Notes under the pieces: generated by a model
Told to the model about the DNA's origin: nothing
The model's database searches: none
The model's input: the letters and a program-made list of their open reading frames with translations, nothing else
In this document: piece by piece, positions 21,490 through 30,911 of the stretch
Numbering within the stretch: the first letter of the stretch is position 1
Layout: the number at the start of each line of letters is the position of its first letter
Source of the DNA: Erysipelotrichaceae bacterium
Lineage (GTDB): Bacteria; Bacillota_I; Bacilli_A; Erysipelotrichales; Erysipelotrichaceae
DNA: 60,246 bases
Assembly (NCBI GenBank): GCA_030528645.1
Contig: JAUMYM010000001.1
Location: 1 to 60,246 of the forward strand
Direction of reading: 5' to 3'
Translations under genes and position numbers: made by a program

Positions 21490-22825
21490 ATTTTGCAGTT
21501 AAAGCTGCCATTGTAATGTAATTATATGGCTTATTAAAATGTGGCAAGAAGAAGATGTCAGTTAATGCCAAACGATCAATCGTTACCTTTTCTTGAATCG
21601 CTAATGAGAACATATGAATTGCCATCGACACATCATGCTCACTTGCAATTTGTGCTCCTAAGATAACTCTTGTTTTAGCATCATAAACGATTTTAATTAA
21701 TACTTTATGATTGTCATGTTCCATGAATTCAGGTTTTTGTAAATCTTCAAACGTTGTTGTCTTAACATCGAAACCTAATTGTTTCGCTTTTGTTTCACAG
21801 ATACCTGTTGAAACCATCTTTAATTCATAGATATTAATACCATTTGAACCTTGTACGCCAATTGACTCTAATGCTGTACCACATGCATTATGCCCAGCCA
21901 CTACCCCAGAGCGTACTGCATTTGTTGCAAGTGCAATGTATTGTTTTTGTTGAGTTGCATTATCAAATACCGTTGCACAATCACCAATCGCATACACATC
22001 TTTTACACTTGTTTCTTGATGTAAATCAACACTGATTGCACCATTTTTAAATGTTTCTAAGCCTTCACTAAGAACATTGTTTGGTCTAAAGCCAATACAC
22101 AAGATAACCATATCTGTTTCAATTGTTCCTTGATCTGTCACAATCGCTTCTACTTTATCGCTACCTTTAATTTCTTTTACACTTTGACCATATACTTGTT
22201 TAATCCCATGTTTTGCTAAGTTGTCTTCCATTAACTTACTAAACTCAGGATCATAGTAGCTAGCCAACGGTCTTGGGGCTAAATCCACCATAGTTACTTC
22301 TTTGCCACAACGTTCAAATGCCTCAGCAAGTTCTACCCCGATATAGCCAGCTCCAACAACCGCAACTTTCTTAATCTCCGGTTGATTTAACTTTTCAATT
22401 ACTTCTTGAGCATTTTGATACAATTTAACCAATTGTACATTCTTTAAGTTAATTCCTGGAATATTAGGAATAATTGGTGTTGAACCTGTAGCTAAGACTA
22501 ACTTATCATAGCTATCTTCAAATACTTCATTTGTTTTTAAATTCTTTACACTTACTTTTTTATTGTCATAATCTACACCAACAACTTCATGTTCCATAAA
22601 AATCTTAGCACCCTTCTTCCCTAAGATTTCAGGATTTGCATAGAATAGGCCATCTCCACTAGCGATTTGACGACCAATCCACAATGCCATACCACAACCT
22701 AAAAATGAAATGTTTGAATTGCGATCATAAACCACAACTTCATTGGCACCAGGATAATTATCTAGCATTGTATTAATACAAGCTGTTCCTGCATGGTTTG
22801 CACCTACAACGATTATTTTACTCAT
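21488..22825 (-). CDS. nox: NADH oxidase, Nox/CoA-disulfide reductase family
   Basis: FAD-dependent oxidoreductase that in this family reduces O2 to water with NADH, or reduces CoA disulfide. The N-terminal Rossmann motif [12 protein letters not shown], redox-active Cys in [10 protein letters not shown], second dinucleotide motif [15 protein letters not shown], the FAD segment YAIGDCATV, and the C-terminal dimerisation domain (IHMFSLAIQ..., [13 protein letters not shown]) are all present. Start at 22825 (MSKIIVVG) has AAGGAGG upstream; this gives 445 residues, the normal length. The single active-site Cys fits water-forming Nox. Monocistronic. Confidence 0.92.
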   Translation of the reverse strand: MSKIIVVGANHAGTACINTMLDNYPGANEVVVYDRNSNISFLGCGMALWIGRQIASGDGLFYANPEILGKKGAKIFMEHEVVGVDYDNKKVSVKNLKTNEVFEDSYDKLVLATGSTPIIPNIPGINLKNVQLVKLYQNAQEVIEKLNQPEIKKVAVVGAGYIGVELAEAFERCGKEVTMVDLAPRPLASYYDPEFSKLMEDNLAKHGIKQVYGQSVKEIKGSDKVEAIVTDQGTIETDMVILCIGFRPNNVLSEGLETFKNGAISVDLHQETSVKDVYAIGDCATVFDNATQQKQYIALATNAVRSGVVAGHNACGTALESIGVQGSNGINIYELKMVSTGICETKAKQLGFDVKTTTFEDLQKPEFMEHDNHKVLIKIVYDAKTRVILGAQIASEHDVSMAIHMFSLAIQEKVTIDRLALTDIFFLPHFNKPYNYITMAALTAK

Positions 22826-22856
22826 ACTTCTTCCTCCTTCAATATATCGCATGAAA

Positions 22857-22885
22857 ATAGTACCCAAAATTACTTATTTATACAA
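22857..22885 (-). promoter_or_regulatory. Promoter of nox
   Basis: TTGTAT (22880-22885), 17 bp, TACTAT (22857-22862) on the - strand, about 30 bp before the start. Confidence 0.55.
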
Positions 22886-22891
22886 GTGATA

Positions 22892-24592
22892 TTATTTCTT
22901 TTTCATGTAGTTTTCAACATCATTTGTAACCGATAACAATGGGCGCTCCCCACTACTTAATACAACCCTTAAAAATTCTTGTAAAGTAAGTCCATGTTCA
23001 TGGATTGCTTTTTCACTTTGAGTATAAAAATAATATAAACCATACCCATAAGGAATATAACCAAACGGTTCTTTATAAGCACCTTCAATCATAAGTTCTA
23101 TATCTTCATCACTGATCGTTTCATATTTACTATAAAAAGCTTTTATTTCATCAAAAGACATATTATAGTAATTCACTTGTAAATCTAAAAGTGCTCCTGT
23201 TACATAGTCATAAATAATATAGTATTGAATTAAATCACGTACTCCTTCATCCATCTCTAACCACTCTAATGCCAAGATTTCTGAAAACATAGCCCATCCT
23301 TCACTATAAGCAATCATACGAAAAGCATGATGAATCGGATGTTTGCCATACGTATTGGAAAAACTATATTCATACATATGACCAGGTAAAGCTTCATGAG
23401 CGATGACAGAATATAAATCGATATTTAAGTCCACATTTTTTTGATTGATTTTAACCACATTTTCATTTGGACTATCTAAATAACCGGGAAGAAAATATCC
23501 ATCGAAATGCGATTCTTCCCATTCTTCAAAATAACTGACATTATAATTTAAATCTTTTATTTCCGGTAAAATACGCGTATAGTTTGTCTTTAAATGCTCT
23601 ATGATTTCATCTAAACTCATATCAATATCAAACTCAAAAAACGCATCGTAGGTTTCTCCATATAATAAATCCTGATGCTTATAAAACTGATCATCTAAAA
23701 ACGTTACTAAGGTTTGATACAGTTCATCCGGATTTACTTCACCACTGGCATTAAATTGAATCAAATACTTTGCATACTCTTTCCCATATGGATACTCCAC
23801 AATACTTTTATACGGGATAGCATCTTCCTTTAACTTTATAAGTTCTTCTTTTAAGACTTTTACCTGTTCAATAAGTGTTTCAACCTTAGCGTTAAACACC
23901 TTAACCAATTCATTTTTCTCATCATCTGAAATTAAAATATATTCAAAATTATAATCAAAATTGTTATACACATCAAGATACGTTTCACTTAAAAATAAAT
24001 CAAGAAAGCTAATCGCCTCATCATAAACAATGGTAGGCATGATATAACCCGCTTCTTTTTGTTGCTTAGTAAATGCTAAACCTTCTTGAAAATACGCTTC
24101 TACTTTATCAAATAAAGCTAAATATTGCTCAAACTCTTTGGTATCATCAAAACGATAATAAGCTAAATTTTCAAAAACTGTATAGGCAACTCCACCTAAC
24201 GATGGTTGAAATACAAATCTAAAATAAGGATACTTTGATAATTCTATTTTATTTTTTAGATAAAATGCGTAGGCATCATAACTTGCTTGTTCATATACAT
24301 CTAAATCATCTCTGTTATATTGCATTAGTGCATCATAACTTCTTTGATAATCCTCTAATGTAAATTCCTTTGCAAAACGAGGTTCTTTTACAACATCATG
24401 ATAGTCAAACTGATTAACATAATAATGTTGATAAGACATATTATCCATGTAAATATACTGTTTGATTTCATCATCTAAATATTCTTGAAAACTCTTTTTT
24501 ACGTCCTGTACCGTCGTAGAAGAAGTATCTTTCAGCTTAGTACAAGCCATTAAACAACATAATGTTAAAATAACTACTAGTAATTTCTTCAT
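22892..24592 (-). CDS. DUF885 family lipoprotein (putative metallopeptidase-like)
   Basis: A lipoprotein (lipobox LMAC, Cys17 from the start used) of the DUF885 family, proteins of unproven function that carry a conserved HE-x-x-PGH motif resembling a zinc peptidase site; here HEALPGHMYE at about residue 394. The C-terminal part has the family's EGAYKEPFGYIPYGYG and SGERPLL. It is a paralogue of the gene just upstream. Start is uncertain: MKKLLV at 24592 gives a normal signal peptide but no clear ribosome-binding site; ATG at 24598 or TTG at 24610 are alternatives, the latter having AAAGGA 8 bp upstream inside the preceding terminator hairpin. Confidence 0.82.
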   Translation of the reverse strand: MKKLLVVILTLCCLMACTKLKDTSSTTVQDVKKSFQEYLDDEIKQYIYMDNMSYQHYYVNQFDYHDVVKEPRFAKEFTLEDYQRSYDALMQYNRDDLDVYEQASYDAYAFYLKNKIELSKYPYFRFVFQPSLGGVAYTVFENLAYYRFDDTKEFEQYLALFDKVEAYFQEGLAFTKQQKEAGYIMPTIVYDEAISFLDLFLSETYLDVYNNFDYNFEYILISDDEKNELVKVFNAKVETLIEQVKVLKEELIKLKEDAIPYKSIVEYPYGKEYAKYLIQFNASGEVNPDELYQTLVTFLDDQFYKHQDLLYGETYDAFFEFDIDMSLDEIIEHLKTNYTRILPEIKDLNYNVSYFEEWEESHFDGYFLPGYLDSPNENVVKINQKNVDLNIDLYSVIAHEALPGHMYEYSFSNTYGKHPIHHAFRMIAYSEGWAMFSEILALEWLEMDEGVRDLIQYYIIYDYVTGALLDLQVNYYNMSFDEIKAFYSKYETISDEDIELMIEGAYKEPFGYIPYGYGLYYFYTQSEKAIHEHGLTLQEFLRVVLSSGERPLLSVTNDVENYMKKK

Positions 24593-24600
24593 ACTCATAA

Positions 24601-24627
24601 TAAAAAACAAAGGAAGATTCCTTTGTT
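24601..24627 (-). terminator. Terminator between the two DUF885 genes
   Basis: AACAAAGGAA-GA-TTCCTTTGTT (24606-24627) followed on the - strand by TTTTTTA. The same hairpin contains the only ribosome-binding-site-like sequence (AAAGGA) for the next gene. Confidence 0.75.
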
Positions 24628-26371
24628 ATTTTTTTCCTTTCATGTATTGGGCTATATCTTTATCGACAAAGACAAATGGACGTTCTCCATTTTTCATCAA
24701 TACTTCTGTAAACTCTAGAATCGAAAACTTATCACCATATTTTTTTAAGGCTTCTTTATAATAATTATCCATCTTCATTAAACCATAACCATAAGGAATA
24801 ATACTTGCAGGATCTGAAATCGCTCCTTCACGAATCGTTTGGAACGTTTCAGTACCTAAATTAAATCCAAAGGTAGTTGAAAAATGTTCTTCAATTTGGG
24901 CTACATCATAACCATAATAATTCACCATGATATCCACCAATGCACCAATCGCATAGTTTAAACCAATATCAGACTTTAAAATTGTCGCTGTTTCCGGATA
25001 TTCAAAATCTAATGTTTCAATCATGAAAAACTCACTAATCATCGCCCAACCTTCACTATAGCCAATAAAGGAATTACTTAAACGATATGGATTTGCCTTA
25101 GTTTGAATAAAATTCATATTTTGATATAAGTGTCCAGGTAAACCTTCATGTGCCAATGTTACAAATAAATCAAAATCACTGGAAGAATTTTCACCATTGA
25201 CACGTATAACATTTAAGGTTGTATTATCAATTGGAGCTTGTAAGTAATAAGCACTAATACTTGGATTTGTAATAGAAGGATCTAGATAAGAAATCTTATA
25301 ATCGATTGAAGGTAGTGGATGCACAATCTTAGGATAATGTTCTTCTAAATATGCCAAGATTTCATCAACACCCTTATATGGTAATGTATAGTTACTTGCC
25401 TCATCAACAGCGCCTTCTGCACCACCTAAAATAACGATGTATTGTTGTAACCAAGAAAGAATATAATCATTTAAAGCCTTAAACGCATCATCCACGGAGA
25501 TATCATCACTTGCTTTGTATTTAAATAAGGTTGCATAGTATTCTTTCCCGTTTGGATAAGCAGCTAGACCTTGATCTTTAACACTACTTGAACCACGTAA
25601 TCCATTTAATGCTTCTTTTGTTTCTTTAAAAACAGGAATGATTTGGTTGTAAACAATGTCTTCATTTTCTTGTAAAAAAGCATTCTTTTCTTCTTCACTT
25701 ACATCATTTACGAACGCCACTTTATCTTTAAACGATACGATTAATTGATTATCTTTCGCATCTGTAAACTTATCAATTAAATCAATTGTTTCATTTAATG
25801 TATAGTCTTGTAAAAAGTATCCTTTTTCAGCTTGTTGTTTTGTAAAGGCAATTCCATCTTTAAAAAGACGTGATACATCCTTCAACAACCATAAATAATC
25901 TTCAATATCTTGCTTGTTTTCAATACGAAATTCCATAAAATTCGTAATGATATTACTTTGGTAGCCATTCATAGGACTAAAGACAAAATCAAAATCCGGA
26001 TATTTATTTAATTCTTTTGTGGCATTTAAATTCCACATAATGACATCATAATCGACTTGTTGATGACTACTTAATGATTCATACTTAAACTCTTTAAATT
26101 TTCCAATTAACGCATCTGTTTTCTCTAGCTGTTCTTGATAACTATCATAACCAACTTCACCCAAAGAAGCTGTTTCAGGACGTTTCAATTGATAGGTTTC
26201 AGGATTATATACTTGATAGTGTTGACTAATTAAATCATCGTTTAACAATGCCTGAAATTCACTGTATAAAAACGCATCAAACTCTTTATTATCATCGACC
26301 ACTTTGTTTGGCTTTTGACAACCTGTTAATGATAAAAGTAACACTAAAATTAATAAAGTCAGTTTTTTCAT
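24626..26371 (-). CDS. DUF885 family lipoprotein (putative metallopeptidase-like), paralogue
   Basis: Second copy, 581 residues, lipobox SLTGC (Cys18). The HE-x-x-PGH motif is HEGLPGHLYQ (about residue 407), and the family C-terminal motifs REGAISDPASIIPYGYG and NGERPFVF are present. Start at 26371 (MKKLTLL) has GAGGTG 4 bp upstream. The two paralogues share domain order but differ throughout, so the duplication is old. Substrate unknown; the surface location and motif suggest peptide or ester hydrolysis. Confidence 0.85.
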   Translation of the reverse strand: MKKLTLLILVLLLSLTGCQKPNKVVDDNKEFDAFLYSEFQALLNDDLISQHYQVYNPETYQLKRPETASLGEVGYDSYQEQLEKTDALIGKFKEFKYESLSSHQQVDYDVIMWNLNATKELNKYPDFDFVFSPMNGYQSNIITNFMEFRIENKQDIEDYLWLLKDVSRLFKDGIAFTKQQAEKGYFLQDYTLNETIDLIDKFTDAKDNQLIVSFKDKVAFVNDVSEEEKNAFLQENEDIVYNQIIPVFKETKEALNGLRGSSSVKDQGLAAYPNGKEYYATLFKYKASDDISVDDAFKALNDYILSWLQQYIVILGGAEGAVDEASNYTLPYKGVDEILAYLEEHYPKIVHPLPSIDYKISYLDPSITNPSISAYYLQAPIDNTTLNVIRVNGENSSSDFDLFVTLAHEGLPGHLYQNMNFIQTKANPYRLSNSFIGYSEGWAMISEFFMIETLDFEYPETATILKSDIGLNYAIGALVDIMVNYYGYDVAQIEEHFSTTFGFNLGTETFQTIREGAISDPASIIPYGYGLMKMDNYYKEALKKYGDKFSILEFTEVLMKNGERPFVFVDKDIAQYMKGKK

Positions 26372-26389
26372 TTTACACCTCACTAGAAC

Positions 26390-26420
26390 ATTATAGCATA
26401 ACTTGTTATAATTATTCAGG
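26390..26420. promoter_or_regulatory. Divergent promoter region between DUF885 gene and the small unknown gene
   Basis: Two -10 boxes TATAAT face away from each other (26390-26395 on -, 26407-26412 on +) with poor -35 boxes. A 12-bp palindrome ATAACTTGTTAT (26398-26409) lies between and overlaps the + strand -10, so one operator could affect both genes. Confidence 0.4.
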
Positions 26421-26428
26421 TGATTAAA

Positions 26429-26866
26429 ATGCTACATGCAAAAATGAATTTAAAAGAAATGATTGACTATCGCTTAAGCGAAGAAGAATTAAACAAACTA
26501 GATCCGAGTATTATGTCTTTATCACGCATTGTAATTTCAGGAAGCACAAGAGAAGACTGCTATGCATTTATCCGTTATATGTTTTCGATGCAACAGGAAG
26601 ATACATTGACACAATTCTTTCATGAACCTTTAGAAACTATCTTCTATGACTTTACTATCCAAGAAAAAGCCATCGTTATTTTTCAACTGTTAGGACTTAA
26701 TCCTCAACATGAAATCTCAGCATATTTTGAACAACTACTAAGTAACTATCAAGGAGATCAAGATATTGTTATTGATACCTTTGATGATGATACGAATATG
26801 TATCGTACAAGTGTCTATGATGAAGAGATAAAAACCACATTAATTCCTCTGCAAAGACAAAATTAA
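26429..26866 (+). CDS. Unrecognised small acidic protein
   Basis: A 145-residue soluble protein I do not recognise. Start at 26429 (MLHAKMNLKE) with AGGTGA 5 bp upstream. No signal peptide or membrane segment; the N-terminal half is predicted helical (LKEMIDYRLSEEELNKLDP), with a middle FTIQEKAIVIFQLLGL, and a C-terminal acidic stretch DTFDDDTNMY. It stands alone on the + strand, divergent from a DUF885 gene, and ends in a terminator shared with the convergent pullulanase gene. Confidence 0.75.
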   Translation: MLHAKMNLKEMIDYRLSEEELNKLDPSIMSLSRIVISGSTREDCYAFIRYMFSMQQEDTLTQFFHEPLETIFYDFTIQEKAIVIFQLLGLNPQHEISAYFEQLLSNYQGDQDIVIDTFDDDTNMYRTSVYDEEIKTTLIPLQRQN

Positions 26867-26891
26867 AAGCGAATCATCCATTCGCTTTTTT
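26867..26891. terminator. Bidirectional terminator
   Basis: AAGCGAAT-CATCC-ATTCGCTT (26867-26887) with T-run on the + strand and A-run upstream, between convergent stops at 26866 and 26895. Confidence 0.85.
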
Positions 26892-26894
26892 TAT

Positions 26895-28997
26895 TTAAGA
26901 TACTGCTTCATGTTTACATTTTAATATCGAAATGGAATACGGTTTAATATCTACATGATCAACAGCTTTATCATTCACTAACCCATGCTCATTAAAGATA
27001 AGTGTACCTTGTTTTGCATATGTAATTTCACTAGATGTCGGATTAATAAAACATACTATAGTATGATCCTCTTCCATGATGCTATAAACTAATAAATCAT
27101 CATATGACTCAAATTCAACATACTTAAAAATATCCTCCGTATTACTTAAACGGAAACACTTATGTCTTCTACGTAAAGTAACTAAATCTCTAAAGTAATC
27201 ATAAATCATTTGATAACGATTCAAACGATTATAATCCAACTTATTAATATCATCCATTGTATTATACGTATTATGCATTCCAAGTTTTGTACGAGCGAAC
27301 TCTTGCCCACTATGAATAAACGGTACTCCTTGGGCAATCATTGTTGTTGCAAGCAATAACTTATGTTTTAAAATACGAATTTGATTAACATCTTCTTTAC
27401 AACAATCATCAATCTTATCCCAACTTGTCGCATTATCATGGCACTCAACATAATTAATTGACTGTGTTGGACTTAAATAAATTTTATGATAACCATCAAT
27501 ACTATTCCCTAATAGCGCCGATTTATATTCAAACATTAAATTCAGATTCCCTGTAATATAGCCCTTGGCATAAGATTCTTCTACAGACGTCTTTCCCTTT
27601 ACAACATCACGGAAGAAATCATTAAAGAAAGCGATGTGTGGCATTTGATAATTGTTATATAACGTAGCTTTTTCATCATCACTCATCGCAGTTGGCATAT
27701 TCCAGCCTTCTCCATAAACCATAAAATCGCACTTATAACTTGATGCTAATTTATAAATCTCATTCATCGTTACAATATCATGAATACCCATCAAATCAAA
27801 ACGTAGACCATCAATATCATATAATGTAATAAATTTTTCAATGGTATCCAACATAAACTTACGCATCATTAAACGACGAGATTCTGTATCATTTCCACAG
27901 AATGATCCATTTGATAAATACTTTTGATCACTATAACGAAAGAAATAATAAGGAACAATTAAATTTAAGTTTGACATACTCAAATCATAGTGATGGTTAA
28001 ACACCACATCTAAATTTACGCGCATCCCATGAACATGAAGTGTATTTACTAACTCTATGAACTCATTCACTCGACTATATGGATCATTTGGATTACTACT
28101 ATAACTACCTTCTAAGACACCCCATTGTAATGGATCATACCCCCAGTTATATGCACGCCTTGGATTTTCCTCATCTACCGTCGCAAAGTCAGTAACCGGA
28201 AGTAATTGCACATGAGTAACATTTAAACTCTTCAAATAATCAAATGCGGTTGGTAATCCTTTAAATGTTGTACCTTCTTCTAACATCGACTTAAACAAAG
28301 AATGACTTGATGTACAAGCCGTAATATCACTTGTAAAATCACGCACACTTAATTCATAAATAATCGCATCCGTATAACTATTCATTGGTTCAAGTGTATA
28401 CGATTGTTTCTTCACCAATTTTTCAGAATTAATAACTGCACTTGCCTTTCCATTTGCAAAACCACTAATTGCATAAGGATCGGTTGTCTCAACGATATGA
28501 CCATTTACATCAACATAGTAACGATATTTGGCACCATCTAAATCTTTATATACCGTTGTACGAAAAACACCCTTTTCTGTTTTTTCCATCGTATAAATTT
28601 CATCATTGATATGCACTGCAGCATAAATTGCCGTTGGTGCCCATAAAGCAAAAGATGTCGCTTCTTTTGTATAATGACTTCCTAAATCTTTACCATCATA
28701 ATAAAACAATTCTTCAAAACGTTTTGTATGAACAAGATAACGCACTTCCACTGTCGCTTGATGACAATGAGATTCATATACGGTATATCGCTTACTGAAA
28801 TCATATTCCCCTTCAAATACCACTTCATATTGTGTATAACCATTTTGTTCTAGAATGCTCTTTATTTGGCATTCCATTACTAAACCGTCACTACGCTTTA
28901 AATAAAACCCATTGGTTTTTCCATTGTAAAAACGATGCGAAATTACAACATTTAATTTATTAAAATCATCTAAATATGCCTTCATGCTAGCTTCCAT
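26895..28997 (-). CDS. Intracellular type I pullulanase / debranching enzyme
   Basis: A 700-residue GH13 pullulanase without signal peptide or CBM41 modules, so it should act in the cytoplasm on glycogen or imported branched maltodextrins. It has an N2-like domain (~1-110), a CBM48-like module (FALWAPTAIYAAV, ~120-205), and a catalytic domain with YNWGYDP (~282), nucleophile Asp in LRFDLMGIHD (~399), acid Glu in YGEGWNM (~428) and ECHDN (~515). Start at 28997 (MEASMKAYL) chosen because AAGGAGG lies 9 bp upstream; it overlaps the MATE gene by 11 bp. Its core is related to the extracellular enzyme at 7782-12218. Confidence 0.92.
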   Translation of the reverse strand: MEASMKAYLDDFNKLNVVISHRFYNGKTNGFYLKRSDGLVMECQIKSILEQNGYTQYEVVFEGEYDFSKRYTVYESHCHQATVEVRYLVHTKRFEELFYYDGKDLGSHYTKEATSFALWAPTAIYAAVHINDEIYTMEKTEKGVFRTTVYKDLDGAKYRYYVDVNGHIVETTDPYAISGFANGKASAVINSEKLVKKQSYTLEPMNSYTDAIIYELSVRDFTSDITACTSSHSLFKSMLEEGTTFKGLPTAFDYLKSLNVTHVQLLPVTDFATVDEENPRRAYNWGYDPLQWGVLEGSYSSNPNDPYSRVNEFIELVNTLHVHGMRVNLDVVFNHHYDLSMSNLNLIVPYYFFRYSDQKYLSNGSFCGNDTESRRLMMRKFMLDTIEKFITLYDIDGLRFDLMGIHDIVTMNEIYKLASSYKCDFMVYGEGWNMPTAMSDDEKATLYNNYQMPHIAFFNDFFRDVVKGKTSVEESYAKGYITGNLNLMFEYKSALLGNSIDGYHKIYLSPTQSINYVECHDNATSWDKIDDCCKEDVNQIRILKHKLLLATTMIAQGVPFIHSGQEFARTKLGMHNTYNTMDDINKLDYNRLNRYQMIYDYFRDLVTLRRRHKCFRLSNTEDIFKYVEFESYDDLLVYSIMEEDHTIVCFINPTSSEITYAKQGTLIFNEHGLVNDKAVDHVDIKPYSISILKCKHEAVS

Positions 28998-30369
28998 GCA
29001 GAATATCCTCCTTATCATTTACTGTTAAATTCACTAACCATTTTTCTTTTTTCACTAAAAAATAACTATATAGCAACTTAATAACATCTGTCATTTGACT
29101 CATAACATACATTAAAATTATATTGATATTTGTATAATATGCAATCATATAGATTAATGGAATATTGAATAACCACATAAATCCGCTGTCCATCAATAAT
29201 GCACTTTTCATATCACCACCTGCACGTAAAATAAAATAAAACTGTGCGGTAGCCATATAAATCCAATAAAAACATCCCATAATACGTACGATTGAAACAG
29301 CTACTGACATCGTTTCTTCCGTTACATTATAAATATAAGGCAATATATAAGAAGAAGCAAACATCCCTATTCCAAAAACAAGGGCTAAAAAGATTCCAAA
29401 ACCAACTAATTTATATGCATTTTCTTTTGCTTGTTCAAGATGATTGGCTCCTAATTTTTGAGATACCAGCACTGTAGTTGCGATTGCCATTCCACTAAAT
29501 AAAATAAAGAAAATATCCGCTATGGTTAAAGCAATAGAATATCCACTGGTTGCCCAAGAACCTCTTGTAGAATAGAATTTAAATAAAGTCGCTATACCAA
29601 AAGTCCAAATAATTTCATTTAAGAAAAGCGGTATTGCTTTCAATAATATTTTAGTCAATAATTCTTTGGTAATCTTCACAAAATGAAATACTCTAGGAAA
29701 TTCTTCTTGATTAACCACAACAACATACATGATTAACTCTAAAAAGCGTGCTATAACAGTTGCTAACGCTGCTCCCTTAACCCCTAAAGAAGGGAAACCG
29801 AAATGACCAAAAATTAATATATAATTCAAGATTGTGTTTGCAATCACCGCTATAATACTAATGATTAATGGTGCTTTTGTCTTCCCTATCGAGCGTATCG
29901 CGCTGGCAATGCATAAGGAAAAAACATTGGGTAAAAAACTAAAAATAACAATTTTAAGATACTGTGCACCATAAGTAAGAATTTGTTCATCTCTTGTAAA
30001 ATACATCACAATTTCTTTTGGATATACAAGGGCAACTATGGTGAAACAAACTACCAACAAAAATGATATTAGAAGGGAAATCAAAAAAGATTCCTGCATC
30101 TTCCCTTTATTCTTTGCTCCAAAATATTGAGCTATATAAATAGAACAAGCTGCTACTAAACCATTAATCCCGTATAAAATAATAATATATACGCGATTAA
30201 CCGTACCTACTGCCCCAATCGCATAATCACCGAGTTGTCCTACCATTAAGTTATCAATTAAATTAACAGAACTGATAATCAATTGTTGAAGCATCAAAGG
30301 TATCGCAACTGTCAACACGGTTATGTAAAATGTTTTATCCCCTATAAATTTCTTTAACTTCACTTTCAT
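28987..30369 (-). CDS. MATE family efflux transporter
   Basis: A 460-residue membrane protein with about 12 helices in two related halves. The N-terminal IPLMLQQLIISSVNLIDNLMVGQLGDYAIGAVG and the later GVKGAALATVIARFLE are typical of MATE/DinF-type multidrug-Na+/H+ antiporters. It is followed with an 11-bp overlap by the intracellular pullulanase gene, an unusual pairing with no obvious functional link; the two are clearly co-transcribed. Start with AGAGGATAA upstream. Confidence 0.92.
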   Translation of the reverse strand: MKVKLKKFIGDKTFYITVLTVAIPLMLQQLIISSVNLIDNLMVGQLGDYAIGAVGTVNRVYIIILYGINGLVAACSIYIAQYFGAKNKGKMQESFLISLLISFLLVVCFTIVALVYPKEIVMYFTRDEQILTYGAQYLKIVIFSFLPNVFSLCIASAIRSIGKTKAPLIISIIAVIANTILNYILIFGHFGFPSLGVKGAALATVIARFLELIMYVVVVNQEEFPRVFHFVKITKELLTKILLKAIPLFLNEIIWTFGIATLFKFYSTRGSWATSGYSIALTIADIFFILFSGMAIATTVLVSQKLGANHLEQAKENAYKLVGFGIFLALVFGIGMFASSYILPYIYNVTEETMSVAVSIVRIMGCFYWIYMATAQFYFILRAGGDMKSALLMDSGFMWLFNIPLIYMIAYYTNINIILMYVMSQMTDVIKLLYSYFLVKKEKWLVNLTVNDKEDILHGS

Positions 30370-30441
30370 TTATCCTCTATTTTGCCTTATTAGTTTATCA
30401 TACTATTTCATGAATACAATATGTTTGCTAAGTTTTCTTCG

Positions 30442-30470
30442 TTGACATAAAAAATATGAAGTGCTATAAT
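30442..30470 (+). promoter_or_regulatory. Consensus promoter of the zinc operon
   Basis: Perfect TTGACA (30442-30447), 17 bp, perfect TATAAT (30465-30470). The strongest promoter in the window; the operator immediately downstream would keep it silent when metal is present. Confidence 0.9.
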
Positions 30471-30471
30471 T

Positions 30472-30486
30472 TGAAAATGATTTTCA
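30472..30486 (+). promoter_or_regulatory. Fur-family (Zur-like) 7-1-7 operator
   Basis: TGAAAAT-G-ATTTTCA is a perfect 7-1-7 inverted repeat, the architecture bound by Fur, Zur and PerR. It begins 1 bp after the -10 box and covers the transcription start of an operon that begins with a Fur-family gene and encodes zinc uptake, so autorepression by that regulator is expected. Confidence 0.8.
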
Positions 30487-30501
30487 TATTAAGGAGGTAT
30501 T

Positions 30502-30900
30502 ATGAAAGCACCATACAAAACCAAGCAAAAAGAATTGCTTATTTCCTACTTAAGTGATACAAAAGGAAGTCACATTACAGTTATGGATATTCAAAAATAT
30601 TTCCAAAATAAAGAAATTACGATTGGACAGACAACCATCTACCGTCATCTAGAAAAACTAGTTGAAGAAGGACTGGTTAGCAAATACCAATTGGATGGAA
30701 AAGGAGCATATTTTGAATATGTTGGAAGTCATAACCACTGCCATCTTTGCTATCACTTCAAGTGTGAACAATGTGGTACTTTATTTCATATTCATTGCCA
30801 TTCATTAGAAAAGGTTGCAAAGCATCTTGATGCCAATCACGGATTTCGTTTAAACACAATGAAAACAGTATTATATGGACTCTGCAAAGCATGCAGATAG
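30502..30900 (+). CDS. zur: Fur-family metal-dependent repressor (Zur-like)
   Basis: A 132-residue Fur-family regulator. The N-terminal winged helix includes TIGQTTIYRHLEKLVEEGLVSKY; the dimerisation domain has the structural zinc pairs CEQC (Cys88, Cys91) and CKAC (Cys128, Cys131) and a His/Cys-rich segment (residues ~77-100) that would hold the regulatory metal. Zur is preferred over Fur or PerR because it heads an operon encoding a His-rich ZnuA and ZnuCB. Good AAGGAGG site. A perfect 7-1-7 operator sits at its own promoter. Confidence 0.85.
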   Translation: MKAPYKTKQKELLISYLSDTKGSHITVMDIQKYFQNKEITIGQTTIYRHLEKLVEEGLVSKYQLDGKGAYFEYVGSHNHCHLCYHFKCEQCGTLFHIHCHSLEKVAKHLDANHGFRLNTMKTVLYGLCKACR

Positions 30901-30911
30901 GAGGAAAAGAA

